Assembly: GCA_025056565.1 (NCBI GenBank)
Contig: JANWWA010000008.1
Location: 62,001-126,000, forward strand
DNA: 64,000 nt
DNA from: Chloroherpetonaceae bacterium
GTDB taxonomy: Bacteria > Bacteroidota > Chlorobiia > Chlorobiales > Thermochlorobacteraceae
Reading direction: 5' to 3'
Shown: piece by piece, positions 6,950-17,471 of the stretch
Layout of the letters: each line of letters opens with the position of its first letter
Position numbering within the stretch: position 1 is the stretch's first letter
Made by a program: the position numbers and the translations under genes
The notes under the pieces: generated by a model
Seen by the model: only the letters and a program-made list of their open reading frames with translations
Told to the model about the DNA's origin: nothing
Databases searched by the model: none

Positions 6950-9900
6950 TTAGAGTTTTTCCAACTCAATTCGGCATCGTTCGCCATTGATATCCTCTTC
7001 TGCGCGCTCACCTCCATTGAGCGTCCAATCAATGCGTGTAGCCAGTGTTTCGTTCTGGATATAGTCGCGGTTGTGCTCAATGGCGTGGCGCAGCGCTTCT
7101 GGAGCATCAATGCGTAAGATAATTCTATCTGTGATGTCCAAGCCGCGCTCTTTGCGCAGTGCTTGCACGCGGCTGACAAGCTCTCGCGCCAAACCTTCCC
7201 AAATTAATTCTTGCGTGAGCTCGGTGTCCAGTGCGACCGTCAGTTTCAGCGTCTCGTCGCTGGCAACCAACCAGCCTTCCAAATCCTCCGTGAGAATTTC
7301 GACATCCTCTTTGACAATTGAAACCGTGCGACCGTTCAGCTCAAGCTCCAAGCTGCCACTTCTTTCCAGCTTGGTAATTTCCTGCGCTGAGAGCATTCGA
7401 ATGCGGTTCGCCACAGCATTAACCTCTTTGCCAAACTTTTTGCCCAAAGTTCTAAAGTTTGGCTTTGCTTTTTTGCTCACGATGCCAGATTCATCATCAA
7501 CGAACTCAATAGACTTGATATTCACCTCTTCCAGAATAATGTCTTTGACGGTTTCAATTTCACGCCGTGTCTCTTTATCCAACACAGGCAAAAGCATTCG
7601 ACGCAAGGGCTGACGCACTTTGAGTTCAGCTTTCTTGCGCAACGACAAGGCAAGCGAGCAAATCGCTTGTGCTTTCTTCATTCTGGCTTCCAGTGCCTTA
7701 TCAATTGCCTCTGGTTCAATCTCAGGAAAGTATGATAAGTGCACAGACTCGTAAGGCTCTTTGCCTGTTACAGTATTAAGGTTGCGGTAAATCTCTTCGG
7801 CGATAAATGGGCAGAAGGGCGAAACCAATTTTGCCACTGTGATGAGACACTCGTAGAGCGTCTGGTAAGCTGCAAGTTTGTCCAGACCCATTTCGCCTTT
7901 CCAGAATCGGCGTCGTGAGCGGCGAATATACCAGTTTGAGAGTTGATTGACCGTGAAATCCTCAATAAGGCGTGTTGCCGTTGTAGGGTCATAGTTAGCT
8001 AAGGCATCGTCGACACCTTGAATGAGCGTATTGAGGACGGAAAGAATCCACCGGTCAAGTTCTGTGCGCTCTCGCACGGGTAAGCGAGCCTCCTTATACT
8101 CGAACCCATCAACATTAGCGTAGAGCGCAAAGAACTTGTAGCTTTCAATGAAGCTGCGGAAAAATTTGCGCTGCTCTTCCAAAATTTCTTCTTCATCAAA
8201 AGCCTTAGGCAACCACACTGGACTTGAATTAACCAAATACCAGCGCAAAGAATCCGCCCCATAACGGTTCATGATTACGAAGGGGTCAACCACATTGCCT
8301 TTGGATTTGGACATCTTCTGCTTGTTTTTGTCCAGAATGTGTCCATTGACGATAAGGTTTTTGAAGGCAGGCTTGTCAAAAATCAGCGTGGCAATAGCGT
8401 GCAGGGTGTAAAACCACCCGCGTGTTTGGTCAACCGCTTCGCAGATATAGTCAGCAGGAAAACCGCGCTCGAAGGCTTCTTGATTCTCAAAGGGGTAATG
8501 CCACTGTGCAAAAGGCATCGCGCCAGAGTCGAACCAGACATCAATCAGTTCAGGAGTGCGCGTAAATTTTTTGCCATTGCGAATAAAATAGATTTGGTCA
8601 ACAAAGGGCTTATGAAGGTCTAATTCAACCAAACCTTGCGCAAGGGCATCGCCCAGCTTGTAGGGTTTGCCGTCAATGTCAATAAATCCTTCTTTGAGTT
8701 CGGCAATCGAGCCAATGCAGAAAAGGTTACCAGAGGTGTGGTCGTCGCCGATTTTGAAATCTTCGGAGACCCAAATTGGTAGGGGCGTACCCCAGAAACG
8801 CTCGCGTGAAAGTGCCCAGTCTTTGTTTTCCTCAAGCCAGTTGCCAAAGCGACCTGTGCCAATTTCAGGCGGTTGCCAATTGATGGTGCGATTGAGCTCT
8901 ACCATTCGCTGCGCCACAGCTGTGGTGCGGATATACCATGACTCGCGTGCATAATACATCACAGGCACATCGTAGCGCCACGAGAAAGGATAGCTGTGTG
9001 TAATAGTTTCCTTGCGAAAAAGCCTGCCAGCCGCTTTCAGCTCTGCAATGATTTCAGCATCCGCATCTTTGAAAAACTTGCCTGCGTAGCGTGGCACTTC
9101 ATCGGTAAAGTGTCCGTTACGCGCAATCGGCTGATACATCGGCAGCCCGTATTTCTTGGAAATCTCATAGTCATCGGCGCCAAAAGCAGGTGCGCAGTGC
9201 ACAATGCCTGTGCCGTCTGCCGTGGAGACAAAATCGCCTAAGGTAACAAAGAAAGCCTTTTCTTTGACCTTAAGGTGCGGCAAGATTTGCTCATACTCAG
9301 CAAATTCTAAAACGCGCCCTCTAAATGCCTCGAGAATCTCAATCGGGTTTTCTGGGCTAGGCTCACCTAAAACGCTCAGGCGAGCTTTGGCAAGCACGTA
9401 GATTTCGTTGCCGACGCGCACACGCACATACTCCACCTCAGGATGAACGGCTAAGCAGACATTAGAAATAAGTGTCCAAGGCGTTGTTGTCCACGCAAGG
9501 AAATACTCATTGTCGCAGCCTTTGCGCTTGAACTTGACGTAGATGCTGGGGTCTTTGACTTCCTTGTAGCCCAGTGCCAGTTCATGCGAGCTAAGCACCG
9601 TTTCAGATTTGGGGTCTTGCGGCACAATTTTGTAGTCTTTGTAAATCAAACCCTTGTCAAAAATCTGCTTTAGACCCCACCAGACTGATTCGATGTAGGC
9701 ATTGTCGCAGGTGATATAAGGATTTTCAAGGTCGCACCAATAACCCATTTGGTCAGTGAGGCGACCCCAGCCCTCCTTATTATCCTGAATGTGGAAATAG
9801 ACAAGATTTCTTGCTTCACGGTTAAACTCAGCAATGCCGTAGGCTTCGACAGCGGCTTTGTTTTTGAGTCCTAACTTTTTTTCAACAGAAATTTCCACTG

Positions 9901-10177
9901 GCAAACCGTGTGTATCCCAGCCTGCTTTGCGTGGCACACAGTAGCCTTTGAGTGTTTTATATCGGCAGATAAGGTCCTTCGTTGTACGGCTCAATACGTG
10001 ATGCACACCGGGCTTTCCATTGACCGTTGGCGGTCCCTCATAGAATGTAAACTGCGGTGCGTGCTGGCGAGAGGTAACACTTTTTTCAAAGATGCGGTTG
10101 GCTTTCCAGAAACTGAGAATCTCAGCTTCCAGTGCACTGTATGTAATGTCAGGAGGGAGTTCTTTGAACTTTCGCAT
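6950..10177 (-). CDS. ileS: isoleucyl-tRNA synthetase, IleS2 type with GVHH signature
   Basis: A 1075-residue class I synthetase that charges tRNA-Ile. The start is the ATG at 10177 ([10 protein letters not shown]); upstream in-frame codons precede the conserved N-terminus. The first signature aligns as GVHH at residues 57-60, where most relatives have HIGH; the sequence around it (GPPTVNGKP before, [13 protein letters not shown] after) fixes the alignment. The second signature is KMSKS, followed by GNVVDP. The length, and the C-terminal domain without an obvious zinc site, fit the eukaryote-like IleS2 class. IleS2 enzymes are known for resistance to mupirocin. The gene heads a minus-strand run with the DksA-like gene. 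Confidence 0.95.
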   Translation of the reverse strand: MRKFKELPPDITYSALEAEILSFWKANRIFEKSVTSRQHAPQFTFYEGPPTVNGKPGVHHVLSRTTKDLICRYKTLKGYCVPRKAGWDTHGLPVEISVEKKLGLKNKAAVEAYGIAEFNREARNLVYFHIQDNKEGWGRLTDQMGYWCDLENPYITCDNAYIESVWWGLKQIFDKGLIYKDYKIVPQDPKSETVLSSHELALGYKEVKDPSIYVKFKRKGCDNEYFLAWTTTPWTLISNVCLAVHPEVEYVRVRVGNEIYVLAKARLSVLGEPSPENPIEILEAFRGRVLEFAEYEQILPHLKVKEKAFFVTLGDFVSTADGTGIVHCAPAFGADDYEISKKYGLPMYQPIARNGHFTDEVPRYAGKFFKDADAEIIAELKAAGRLFRKETITHSYPFSWRYDVPVMYYARESWYIRTTAVAQRMVELNRTINWQPPEIGTGRFGNWLEENKDWALSRERFWGTPLPIWVSEDFKIGDDHTSGNLFCIGSIAELKEGFIDIDGKPYKLGDALAQGLVELDLHKPFVDQIYFIRNGKKFTRTPELIDVWFDSGAMPFAQWHYPFENQEAFERGFPADYICEAVDQTRGWFYTLHAIATLIFDKPAFKNLIVNGHILDKNKQKMSKSKGNVVDPFVIMNRYGADSLRWYLVNSSPVWLPKAFDEEEILEEQRKFFRSFIESYKFFALYANVDGFEYKEARLPVRERTELDRWILSVLNTLIQGVDDALANYDPTTATRLIEDFTVNQLSNWYIRRSRRRFWKGEMGLDKLAAYQTLYECLITVAKLVSPFCPFIAEEIYRNLNTVTGKEPYESVHLSYFPEIEPEAIDKALEARMKKAQAICSLALSLRKKAELKVRQPLRRMLLPVLDKETRREIETVKDIILEEVNIKSIEFVDDESGIVSKKAKPNFRTLGKKFGKEVNAVANRIRMLSAQEITKLERSGSLELELNGRTVSIVKEDVEILTEDLEGWLVASDETLKLTVALDTELTQELIWEGLARELVSRVQALRKERGLDITDRIILRIDAPEALRHAIEHNRDYIQNETLATRIDWTLNGGERAEEDINGERCRIELEKL

Positions 10178-10581
10178 GCCCGTCTGTTTGCCGCTCGTTG
10201 AACTTTCCGATGCCCTTGCGCAACCCTGCGCATTTGAAATTTGCAAATATAGATTGTTCAGCGAAAAAACAAAAGTGCGGCGTAAGAGTAGCAAAAACGG
10301 CAAAAGCGTCTATGAGCAATCTGCTCTTAGATTCTGTGCTCCACTCTTGGAAAAGGAGAGCTGTACGATTCGGCGAGCGGGCATAAAGGATAAGCCACAT
10401 AAGCTGCATAGTTTGCTAAGTGCATATCAGGCGCAGTTTGCCTATCTTGATGGCTGAAAAGGAAGCGCTCAGAGATGCGGTGCTTATCTGCAAAGTGTGT
10501 GATGAGTGTCGCAGTGCAGAAAGAAGAGTAAATGTATAAACGCTTGCAAGCTGCCAAAACCTAATAATGGAGGAGACAAAT
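10178..10581. other. 404-base region without a gene
   Basis: This lies between the divergent ileS and methyltransferase genes. It holds the element CATTTGAAATTTGC at 10231-10244, a variant of a sequence that recurs in other intergenic regions here. Several short open frames are present, but none has a ribosome binding site together with protein-like composition. I see no hairpin with a T-run. Confidence 0.5.
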
Positions 10582-11406
10582 ATGCCAAGCACTTCTCCTG
10601 CTGCAGAATACACGGCGATGTCATTTAAGGACATTGCAACAAGCTACAACAAAATCAATGCAATTCCAGAAAAAGCGGCGTTGCAGATTGGAAAAGTGAT
10701 TGCCCACCTTGCGGGCAAACATAGCAAGCTACTGGATGTTGGTGCGGGAGCTGGTCGCATCACAATTCCAATTGCTATAGCGGGCTGTGAAGTAACCGCA
10801 CTGGATTGTGAGCCGAAAATGCTGGAAGAATTGGAGCGCCAAGTAAGGGAATTTTCACTCCACATTACCACAGTGGTCGGAGATGCAGCCAAGCTGCCGT
10901 TTGCCGACAATACATTTGATGCCGTTTTTACCAGCAACGTGTTGCATCTTGTTCCCCAGTGGGAAAAAGCACTGGACGAGGCGATTCGTGTAATGAAGTT
11001 CGGAGGCGTCTTCATTCAAGGGCGAGACTGGGTATCGCCTGATTCAGCCTTTGCACGCCTGCGCAATAAGCTGCGTGAAATTGTGGCAACGCTGAACCCA
11101 AATCTTAAACCGACAGCTGCTGCAGGACCTGCGCTATTTGAAGCACTCTCAGCGCGGGGCGGCAAAAATGAGCCAGAAATCATTGCCGCTCGCTGGACAC
11201 AGACCATAAGCCCTGCAAAACTGCTAATGCAGATGGAAAATCGCGCATTCAATGAAACATGGCAATTAGAAGAAGGCTTGCTGCGTGAGGCAATGGGACG
11301 CATTCGGACTTGGGCAAGGGAACAGTGGCACAATCTTGAACGTGAAGAGGAAACGGAGTTTCGTTTCTTGCTTTATCTGACGCGTGGTTTGCGGCGCCAA
11401 AAGTGA
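10582..11406 (+). CDS. class I SAM-dependent methyltransferase
   Basis: A 274-residue protein. The ATG at 10582 is preferred over the one at 10567, because GGAGGAG at 10569-10575 is correctly spaced for the second. Motif I is LLDVGAGAGRI near residue 50, followed by an acidic LDCEPKML strand (motif II) and FDAVFTSNVLHLVPQWEKAL (motif post-II/III). This is the standard Rossmann-fold methyltransferase of the Methyltransf_11 kind, acting on small molecules or unknown substrates. The C-terminal 100 residues are helical and not diagnostic. It appears to be a single gene. Confidence 0.85.
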   Translation: MPSTSPAAEYTAMSFKDIATSYNKINAIPEKAALQIGKVIAHLAGKHSKLLDVGAGAGRITIPIAIAGCEVTALDCEPKMLEELERQVREFSLHITTVVGDAAKLPFADNTFDAVFTSNVLHLVPQWEKALDEAIRVMKFGGVFIQGRDWVSPDSAFARLRNKLREIVATLNPNLKPTAAAGPALFEALSARGGKNEPEIIAARWTQTISPAKLLMQMENRAFNETWQLEEGLLREAMGRIRTWAREQWHNLEREEETEFRFLLYLTRGLRRQK

Positions 11407-11576
11407 GCAACGGGAAGTATATGGACAGTTGGGCGAACTGTGCTTTGCTGAAACGCGGATTTAGAGACTGCGCAGAGGAAGTGCCAACGCCCCAGCGGTT
11501 TTTGCTCAGTGCGGATTAAAGGTAAAAGGCAGCTGTGAAAGAAGTTGTATCTTTGCCTGCCAGAATGAGCTGAAAT

Positions 11577-12824
11577 ATGCCAAACTTATCGCTTCCAATT
11601 GAGCAAGTTGATGTCGCAATTGTAGGCGCTGGGCCAGCAGGGGCAAGTGCGGCGATTGGGCTTCGGCAAACCGCGCTAAAAGTAGCCGTAATTGAGAAAG
11701 CTAAATTTCCTCGCGATAAAGTCTGTGGTGATGCCCTAAGCGGCAAAGTGCCTGAGGCACTGAAAATGCTCTCGCCAGACTTGCTCGAGAAGTTTGAGCG
11801 CTTTCCTGAAAAGGTCTATACCACTGGTGTTAAAATTGTCTCGCCGAGTGACGACAGCTTGGAAATTGTCTTTAAGCCAAAACGGCATTTTTCAGGTACA
11901 ACCATTGGCTATGTAAGCCGCCGAATTGATTTTGACAACTTTCTGGTAGAGCAATTTCGGAAAGCCCCAAACATTGCGCTCTATGAAAATACGCCTGTGA
12001 AGGCAGTTAGGAAAGAGACGGAATGGATTGAGCTGCAGACGCCACAAAAAATTTTTCGCGCCAAAATCGCTATTGCGGCTGATGGAGCTCAGTCGCTCTT
12101 AGCAAAGCAGCTGGCAGGATTTGAAGTAGATGCACGCCACTATTCGGCAGCAGTGCGCGTCTATGTCAAAGGTGTGGCAGATAGCCGCCCCGAAAATTAT
12201 GTGGAGTTTTACCTGTTGCGAGATATTGTGCCCGGTTACCTGTGGATTTTCCCGCTACCAAATGGGCTGGCAAATGTGGGGCTTGGAATGCTCGCTTCAG
12301 CTGTGCAAAGGCAGCGCATCAATCTGCGAGAGAAGTTGCTGGAGCTTTTGCACTCGCACCCTCGCCTCAAAGAACGCTTCAAAAAAGCAGAGATGCTAAG
12401 CGACATAAGAGGATTTGGTTTGCCACTTGGCTCAAAACGATGGAACATCTCAGGCGAACGATTTTTGCTCGCAGGCGATGCCGCATCGCTCATTGACCCG
12501 CTCACAGGCGAAGGAATTGGAGAAGCAATGCTCTCAGGGGCATTTGCTGCTCAACACGTGCAGAAGTGCTTTGAAGCACAAAATTTCTCTGCGGCGTTTA
12601 ACAAGCAGTATGATGCAGCTGTGTATCGCCGATTAGGTCCGTCATTCCGATTACATCACATTCTGCAAAAAGTCGCTGCAACGCCATTCCTGATTAACCT
12701 AATTGTGCGGAAAGTTGGGCGCAGCGAAGCCCTCAAAGATGCGGTAGCGCGAATGGTGGAGGATTTCGAAGCAAGAAAAAAGTTAAGCCAACCGAGCTTC
12801 TACCTACGCCTGCTATTTGAGTAG
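11577..12824 (+). CDS. geranylgeranyl-reductase-family FAD-dependent oxidoreductase
   Basis: A 415-residue flavoprotein. The N-terminal FAD-binding fold is VDVAIVGAGPAGASAA (about residues 9-25), followed by the family motif PRDKVCGDALSGK. Near residue 300 is the second FAD motif RFLLAGDAASLIDPLTGEGI. The family includes BchP/ChlP, which reduce the geranylgeranyl tail of (bacterio)chlorophyll, and enzymes that saturate the isoprenoid tails of menaquinone or archaeal lipids. Sequence alone does not decide which applies. It ends 12 bases before ccmB, so the two are probably co-transcribed. Confidence 0.85.
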   Translation: MPNLSLPIEQVDVAIVGAGPAGASAAIGLRQTALKVAVIEKAKFPRDKVCGDALSGKVPEALKMLSPDLLEKFERFPEKVYTTGVKIVSPSDDSLEIVFKPKRHFSGTTIGYVSRRIDFDNFLVEQFRKAPNIALYENTPVKAVRKETEWIELQTPQKIFRAKIAIAADGAQSLLAKQLAGFEVDARHYSAAVRVYVKGVADSRPENYVEFYLLRDIVPGYLWIFPLPNGLANVGLGMLASAVQRQRINLREKLLELLHSHPRLKERFKKAEMLSDIRGFGLPLGSKRWNISGERFLLAGDAASLIDPLTGEGIGEAMLSGAFAAQHVQKCFEAQNFSAAFNKQYDAAVYRRLGPSFRLHHILQKVAATPFLINLIVRKVGRSEALKDAVARMVEDFEARKKLSQPSFYLRLLFE

Positions 12825-12836
12825 CTACTTAGAACA

Positions 12837-13511
12837 ATGAAAGCAGTTTTCCTTGCTGCGCTGGCTGTATTCTACAAGGACTTCTTGCTGGAAGTGCGGA
12901 CGCGCTACGGTATCAATACCATCTTGCTCTTTGTCTTGATTTCAGTATCGCTGCTCACATTTTCCTTAGCGGGTGAAACCCTGCAAAAGGAACTGCTGGC
13001 CGCACTGCTCTGGAACACCATCTTTTTTACGGCGATGGTGGCGTTGCAGCGAGGCTTTGTCAGCGAAGTGGAACGCGGCACAGCCCTGTTTCTTGCGCTT
13101 TCGGCAACGCCGGCTGCAATTTTCTTAGGCAAAATGCTCTACAACTTGATTTTAGCCATGCTGGTCAATGTGCTCATCGCTGTGCTATACGTTGCGACAT
13201 TGAACTTAGAGATTGTCAATTGGGCAATTTTTTTACTTGCCTTGCTTTTGGGAAGTATTGGGGCTGCCACCTCGCTCACGCTGATCGGGGTAATAGTGGC
13301 GAACACCACAGCCAGAGGAGGGCTATTTGCGGTCCTCTCTTTTCCAATTCTTCTGCCACTGCTGCTTTTGGTAGTGCGTGCGACAAAAATTGCAACAATG
13401 GACGACGCGCCCTTTGCTCGCGCTGAGACCGAAATGCAACTCTTAGCCGCCTACTCACTTCTTACCTTTACCCTCTCGCTGGTGCTGTTTGATTACATCT
13501 GGGAAGTTTGA
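12837..13511 (+). CDS. ccmB: heme exporter protein CcmB
   Basis: A 224-residue inner-membrane protein with about six helices. The N-terminus, with a KDFLLEVRTRYGINTILLF segment, and the EVERGTALFLALSATPAAIFLGKMLYN loop are typical of CcmB. CcmB is the permease of the CcmABC(D) system that delivers heme to CcmE for cytochrome c maturation. The other ccm genes are not in this window. It sits 12 bases after the oxidoreductase gene. Confidence 0.9.
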   Translation: MKAVFLAALAVFYKDFLLEVRTRYGINTILLFVLISVSLLTFSLAGETLQKELLAALLWNTIFFTAMVALQRGFVSEVERGTALFLALSATPAAIFLGKMLYNLILAMLVNVLIAVLYVATLNLEIVNWAIFLLALLLGSIGAATSLTLIGVIVANTTARGGLFAVLSFPILLPLLLLVVRATKIATMDDAPFARAETEMQLLAAYSLLTFTLSLVLFDYIWEV

Positions 13512-13638
13512 ACGGCAGTAGATTGCTCTGCCAGTGTCACGCTTCGGCGTATTGATAAAGTGAGAAGACAAGGTGAAAGAACACTTCAAGCCAAGAAAGC
13601 CGACACAATTTGCATCACAAAGTTTCTCTGAGAGGGCT

Positions 13639-13854
13639 ATGCAAAAGTATGTGATTCTCATTGAGCGCACAAAGGAAGGCTATCTGGCTTTCTCACCTGA
13701 TTTAGAGGGGTGCACAGCGCTGGGCGAGACACCCGAAGAAGCCAAGCGCAATATGCATCACGCCATTCAGGCACATCTATACTGGCTAGCAAAAGATGGC
13801 TTGCCGATTCCAAAGCCACGCTACAAATCCAGTTACGTAAAAGTGCCAGTGTGA
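13639..13854 (+). CDS. HicB-like antitoxin-family protein, solitary
   Basis: A 71-residue protein from the ATG at 13639, with GAGAGGG just upstream; the open frame begins earlier but this start matches the family. The sequence YVILIERTKEGYLAFSPDLE, then GCTALGETPEEAKRNMHHAI, is the compact HicB/UPF0150 fold. There is no C-terminal DNA-binding domain and no HicA toxin next to it, so it may not be a toxin-antitoxin component. The next gene is convergent. Confidence 0.75.
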   Translation: MQKYVILIERTKEGYLAFSPDLEGCTALGETPEEAKRNMHHAIQAHLYWLAKDGLPIPKPRYKSSYVKVPV

Positions 13855-13902
13855 AAAGAGGAGAGGTACTCTCCGTGTCTTCTGACTAAGACTACAGGTA
13901 AA

Positions 13903-13955
13903 GTCAAGCAAGCACAAAGCAGGCAAAGATTCACCGCTTGACTGCGTCTTTTTTT
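13903..13955 (+). terminator. possible terminator of the HicB-like gene
   Basis: GTCAAGC (13903-13909) can pair with GCTTGAC (13936-13942), and seven T residues follow at 13949-13955. The loop is long (26 bases), so this is a weak prediction. A smaller hairpin, GGAGAG/CTCTCC, lies at 13860-13874. Confidence 0.3.
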
Positions 13956-16096
13956 CAACTTTCACTGACTGGCTCGCTAACTGTGGCAGGCGAAGAGACA
14001 GGCTCTTCTTTGACTTTTCGGCTAATTGGCTTAATGCGCAAAAGGCTTTCTTCATCGACTTCATCAATTAGCTCAGGGCTCATATACATTTCTGCATACT
14101 TGCGATAGACGCCTGACTTGACAAAGAGGTCAAATAAGTCAGGGTCAAGGTGATTCTCCGCCTTCATTTTGCCCATAATCTCCATTGCTTCACTGAGTTT
14201 TTTGCCGCGTTTATAGGGTCGGTCGACAGCAGTGAGTGCTTCAAAGACATCCGCGATGGCCATAATGCGTGCTGGAATAGACATTTGCTCGCGCGTCAGA
14301 CCTCTGGGGTAGCCAGTGCCATCCATTTTCTCGTGATGCCCGCCCGCATATTCAGGCACGCGCATAAGGTTACGCGGGAAGGGCAATTTTTCTAGCATCT
14401 CAATCGTAATGACAATATGGTCGTTAATGATTTTGCGCTCCTCTGCAGTCAGTGTGCCGCGCCGAATGCTGAGGTTATAGATTTCGTCATCGTCAAGTAG
14501 TCGACGCTCTTCACCGTTGAGCACCAGTTTGCGATGACCGATGCGTTTGATGCGTTCAATGCTTTCATCGTCCAGATACTCGCCGCCGATATTGACCTTT
14601 TCAAGGAAGGCTTCCTCTTCACTAAGCTCGCGAAGTTTTCTTTGGTATTCTTCCTCTAACTCTTCTTTTGACCGACCGTTAGGGTGTTGCAAGGCTTTCA
14701 GATACTCTATTTGCAAGTCACGGCGCAAAACTTCGAAGCGAGTTTTGACGGTGTGAATGCGGTCGTAGATTTTCTCCAGCTTTGTGGCTTTGTCCATAAT
14801 GTTTACGGGCGTAACAATTTTGCCACAATCGTGTAGCCACGCTGCGATGTGGAGTTCATACCACTGCTCATCAGTGAGATTAAAGTCCTTGAACGGCTCT
14901 TCTTGCGATTCACAGGCTGCCTTGGCGAGCATTTCAGTAAGCACAGGCACGCGGTTGCAATGTCCGCCTGTGTAAGGCGACTTGCGGTCAATTGCTTCAG
15001 CAATCAGACGAATGAAGGCTTCCAGCAGATTGCGATGTGCTTCAAAAAGGATTTGATTTTCCAGCGCAATGGCCGCTTGCGATGCCAAAGAGTAGATGAA
15101 ATCTTCATCGTTCTTATCGAAGGGAATGACATACTTTGCAGTTGCAGCTTCGTCGGAGAGGATGACATTCGGATCGCTCTTTTTATTGAGCAATTGAATT
15201 GCGCCGATGGTCTCCTTGTTGCGGTTGAGCATCGGCACAGTAAGCATTGATTTGGTGCGATAGCCGCTGGCCATATCAAAGCCGCGATTGAAGCTGTATG
15301 TAGCATCGGGCGGGATTTCATACACATCGGGGATATTAAGCGGCACACCGGAGAGCGTAGCAGCGCCCACGATGCTGTTGCGGCTAATTGGCATTGTGAA
15401 TTCCTTAAACGGAACTTGCTTGGAGAAATTCTTAGTGTGGCGGAAGCGAAGTTGTTTGTTAGCAAAGTAGTTTGCAGGGTCGGCAGGCACACCTGGCTTA
15501 TCTTCAACTACATAGACACTGCCGGCATCTGCTCCCGTGATTTCCATACAGATGGAAAGAATCATCTCAAGCAACTTGGTTACATCGCGCTCGCTGGAAA
15601 GTGCCATGCCAATGTCATTGAGCTTATGCAGTTCATTACGCTGCTCGGTCAGCTCGTGGCGCAGTAGATCGAAACGCTCTTGGTTTTGGAAAAACATCTG
15701 CACGCGGCGCAAGAGAATCGCAAATTCGTTAGCACTAATCGGCGTCTCCAAAATGTCGATGATAGATTTATCCAGCAGTTCAGTGGGATCGGGAAAGTCA
15801 GCCAGCTCCTCAGGTGCAGCAATGATAGCGATGGCAAATCGGCGTTTGGCGTGTTGAGCAAGTGTGCGCCGGATTCGATGCGCCGTGCTGACATCGGCTA
15901 AAAAAAGAATATCAGCGGTTGGCAAAATGTTAGGGTGCTCAATAATAGCGCGGCTATGTGCAGGCGAGTGATAATCATAGACGTGATGCATTCGCTTCAA
16001 GCCTGTTTGCAGGGCAGAAGTCTCTAAGCCCACATGGTCATAGAGCTGAATTTTCCCAGCATAACGAATGCGCTCAGGTAGTGTGTTTTTGCTCAT
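13955..16096 (-). CDS. HD-GYP signalling protein with degenerate receiver and GAF domains
   Basis: A 713-residue protein from the ATG at 16096. Residues 60-135 look like a response-regulator receiver without the usual acidic phosphorylation site. Residues 135-165 are a coiled coil. A GAF domain covers about 165-350 (ITGADAGSVYVVED, GAIQLLNK). The HD-GYP domain follows, with LHDCGK at His422-Asp423 and HHEKMDGTGYPRG further on, both intact. HD-GYP proteins hydrolyse cyclic di-GMP. An insert of about 80 charged residues separates the HD and GYP parts. It is divergent from the PLP-enzyme gene and probably senses a small ligand through GAF. Confidence 0.88.
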   Translation of the reverse strand: MSKNTLPERIRYAGKIQLYDHVGLETSALQTGLKRMHHVYDYHSPAHSRAIIEHPNILPTADILFLADVSTAHRIRRTLAQHAKRRFAIAIIAAPEELADFPDPTELLDKSIIDILETPISANEFAILLRRVQMFFQNQERFDLLRHELTEQRNELHKLNDIGMALSSERDVTKLLEMILSICMEITGADAGSVYVVEDKPGVPADPANYFANKQLRFRHTKNFSKQVPFKEFTMPISRNSIVGAATLSGVPLNIPDVYEIPPDATYSFNRGFDMASGYRTKSMLTVPMLNRNKETIGAIQLLNKKSDPNVILSDEAATAKYVIPFDKNDEDFIYSLASQAAIALENQILFEAHRNLLEAFIRLIAEAIDRKSPYTGGHCNRVPVLTEMLAKAACESQEEPFKDFNLTDEQWYELHIAAWLHDCGKIVTPVNIMDKATKLEKIYDRIHTVKTRFEVLRRDLQIEYLKALQHPNGRSKEELEEEYQRKLRELSEEEAFLEKVNIGGEYLDDESIERIKRIGHRKLVLNGEERRLLDDDEIYNLSIRRGTLTAEERKIINDHIVITIEMLEKLPFPRNLMRVPEYAGGHHEKMDGTGYPRGLTREQMSIPARIMAIADVFEALTAVDRPYKRGKKLSEAMEIMGKMKAENHLDPDLFDLFVKSGVYRKYAEMYMSPELIDEVDEESLLRIKPISRKVKEEPVSSPATVSEPVSES

Positions 16097-16274
16097 AGCC
16101 CAAAAGTGATGCGTTAAGTTTGCACTGAGAATATCACAAAAACTTTGCTCTAATCCAATGCGGCTGCATCGGCAAAAGGCAGAGAGCAAAAGCAGAGGGA
16201 GAGGGCACCTCAAGGACTTTGAAAATCGCCTTTGAACGTGTTAATTGCAGCACCCAGAGGATGCTGAGGCACAG

Positions 16275-17471
16275 ATGAACTTGACAAACGACGCAACGTG
16301 CCGCAAAAACCAACTTTTTTGGCGCACTGAATCGTATCGCTCAATTTTTCCGCATTTACACCATCAGCTTTACTTGAACCATGCGGCGGTAAGCCCGCTG
16401 TCGCTGCGGGTGCGGCAAGCGATAGAAGCGTATTTGGCAGAGTGTAGTGAGTTTGATGTGGAAAACTACTGGACGCGTCTATTGCCCACGTTGGAATCAG
16501 CTCGCCAGCGCGTCGCTGCGTTCATTCATGCTGAGCCGCGCAATGTCGCATTCGTGCCGAATACCAGTTACGGACTTAACATCTTGGCACAAGGACTGCG
16601 CTGGAAGTCTGGCGACCGCATTTTGCTCTACGACAAAGACTTTCCCTCTAACGTCTATCCTTTCCTCAATCTCAGAAAACACGGAGTTGAAATTGACTTT
16701 GTCTCAGCGCGAGATGGTCAAATTTTGCTGGAAGATATTGCGGCTAAGCTCACACCACGCACGCGTCTGGTCTCAATGAGTTATGTGCAGTTCCTAACGG
16801 GCTACCGATTGGATTTAGCCGAGCTGGCGGAGCTTTGCCATCAGAAAGGTGCACTGGTGTCAATTGATGCGATTCAAGCGCTGGGCGCAATGCCTATTGA
16901 TTTTCTTGGCTCAGGCATTGACTTTCTGGCGGCTGGGGCTCACAAGTGGGCCATGTCGCCAATGGGCATTGGAATTATGGTCATGACCGATGCGCTGATG
17001 GCAGACTTGCAAACGCCATTTGTGGGCTGGCTAAGCGTAAAAGATGGGTGGAATTTTTTTAACTACGAACAGGAACTGCTGGACGATGCGCGCCGCTATG
17101 AACTTGGCACGCAAAACTGGATGGGGCTTGTGGGTTTGAATGAAGCCTTTGCCATTTTTCACGAGCTGGGTGCCGAGACGATTGCCGAGAAACTGCTCAC
17201 GCTATCGGAGTATCTCTGTGAGCGGCTCTACGAAGAAGGATTTGAGCCTGCCTTCAGCGCAGCTCGCAAACACTACTCAGGCATTGTCTCAATTCAAGGC
17301 TTAGACAATCCAAGCGAAATTCAGAAGCGACTACTTTCAGCACAAATTGAAGTTTCCACGCGCGAAGGGCTTCTAAGAATTTCGCCCCATTTTTACAACT
17401 CCATTGAAGACCTTGAACAATTTCTTGCGGCGCTGAAAAAATTTGCTCAACCCAGACTCAAACCAGTATGA
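16275..17471 (+). CDS. PLP-dependent enzyme, aminotransferase class V family
   Basis: A 398-residue protein from the ATG at 16275; a TTG further up is also in frame. The N-terminal LYLNHAAVSPLS, the SYVQFLTGYRLDL segment and the AGAHKWAMSPMGIGIM run with the likely pyridoxal-phosphate lysine place it in the class V aminotransferase/cysteine desulfurase superfamily. Its closest types are the isopenicillin-epimerase-like and kynureninase-like members, so the reaction is not known. Its last four bases (ATGA) overlap the trpD start, which implies translational coupling with tryptophan biosynthesis and may hint at a link to that pathway. Confidence 0.8.
   Translation: MNLTNDATCRKNQLFWRTESYRSIFPHLHHQLYLNHAAVSPLSLRVRQAIEAYLAECSEFDVENYWTRLLPTLESARQRVAAFIHAEPRNVAFVPNTSYGLNILAQGLRWKSGDRILLYDKDFPSNVYPFLNLRKHGVEIDFVSARDGQILLEDIAAKLTPRTRLVSMSYVQFLTGYRLDLAELAELCHQKGALVSIDAIQALGAMPIDFLGSGIDFLAAGAHKWAMSPMGIGIMVMTDALMADLQTPFVGWLSVKDGWNFFNYEQELLDDARRYELGTQNWMGLVGLNEAFAIFHELGAETIAEKLLTLSEYLCERLYEEGFEPAFSAARKHYSGIVSIQGLDNPSEIQKRLLSAQIEVSTREGLLRISPHFYNSIEDLEQFLAALKKFAQPRLKPV

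Noticed and set aside
10450-10539. A 29-residue frame with a CxxCxxC pattern
   Set aside because: There is no ribosome binding site before its ATG, and the pattern is too short to separate from chance.
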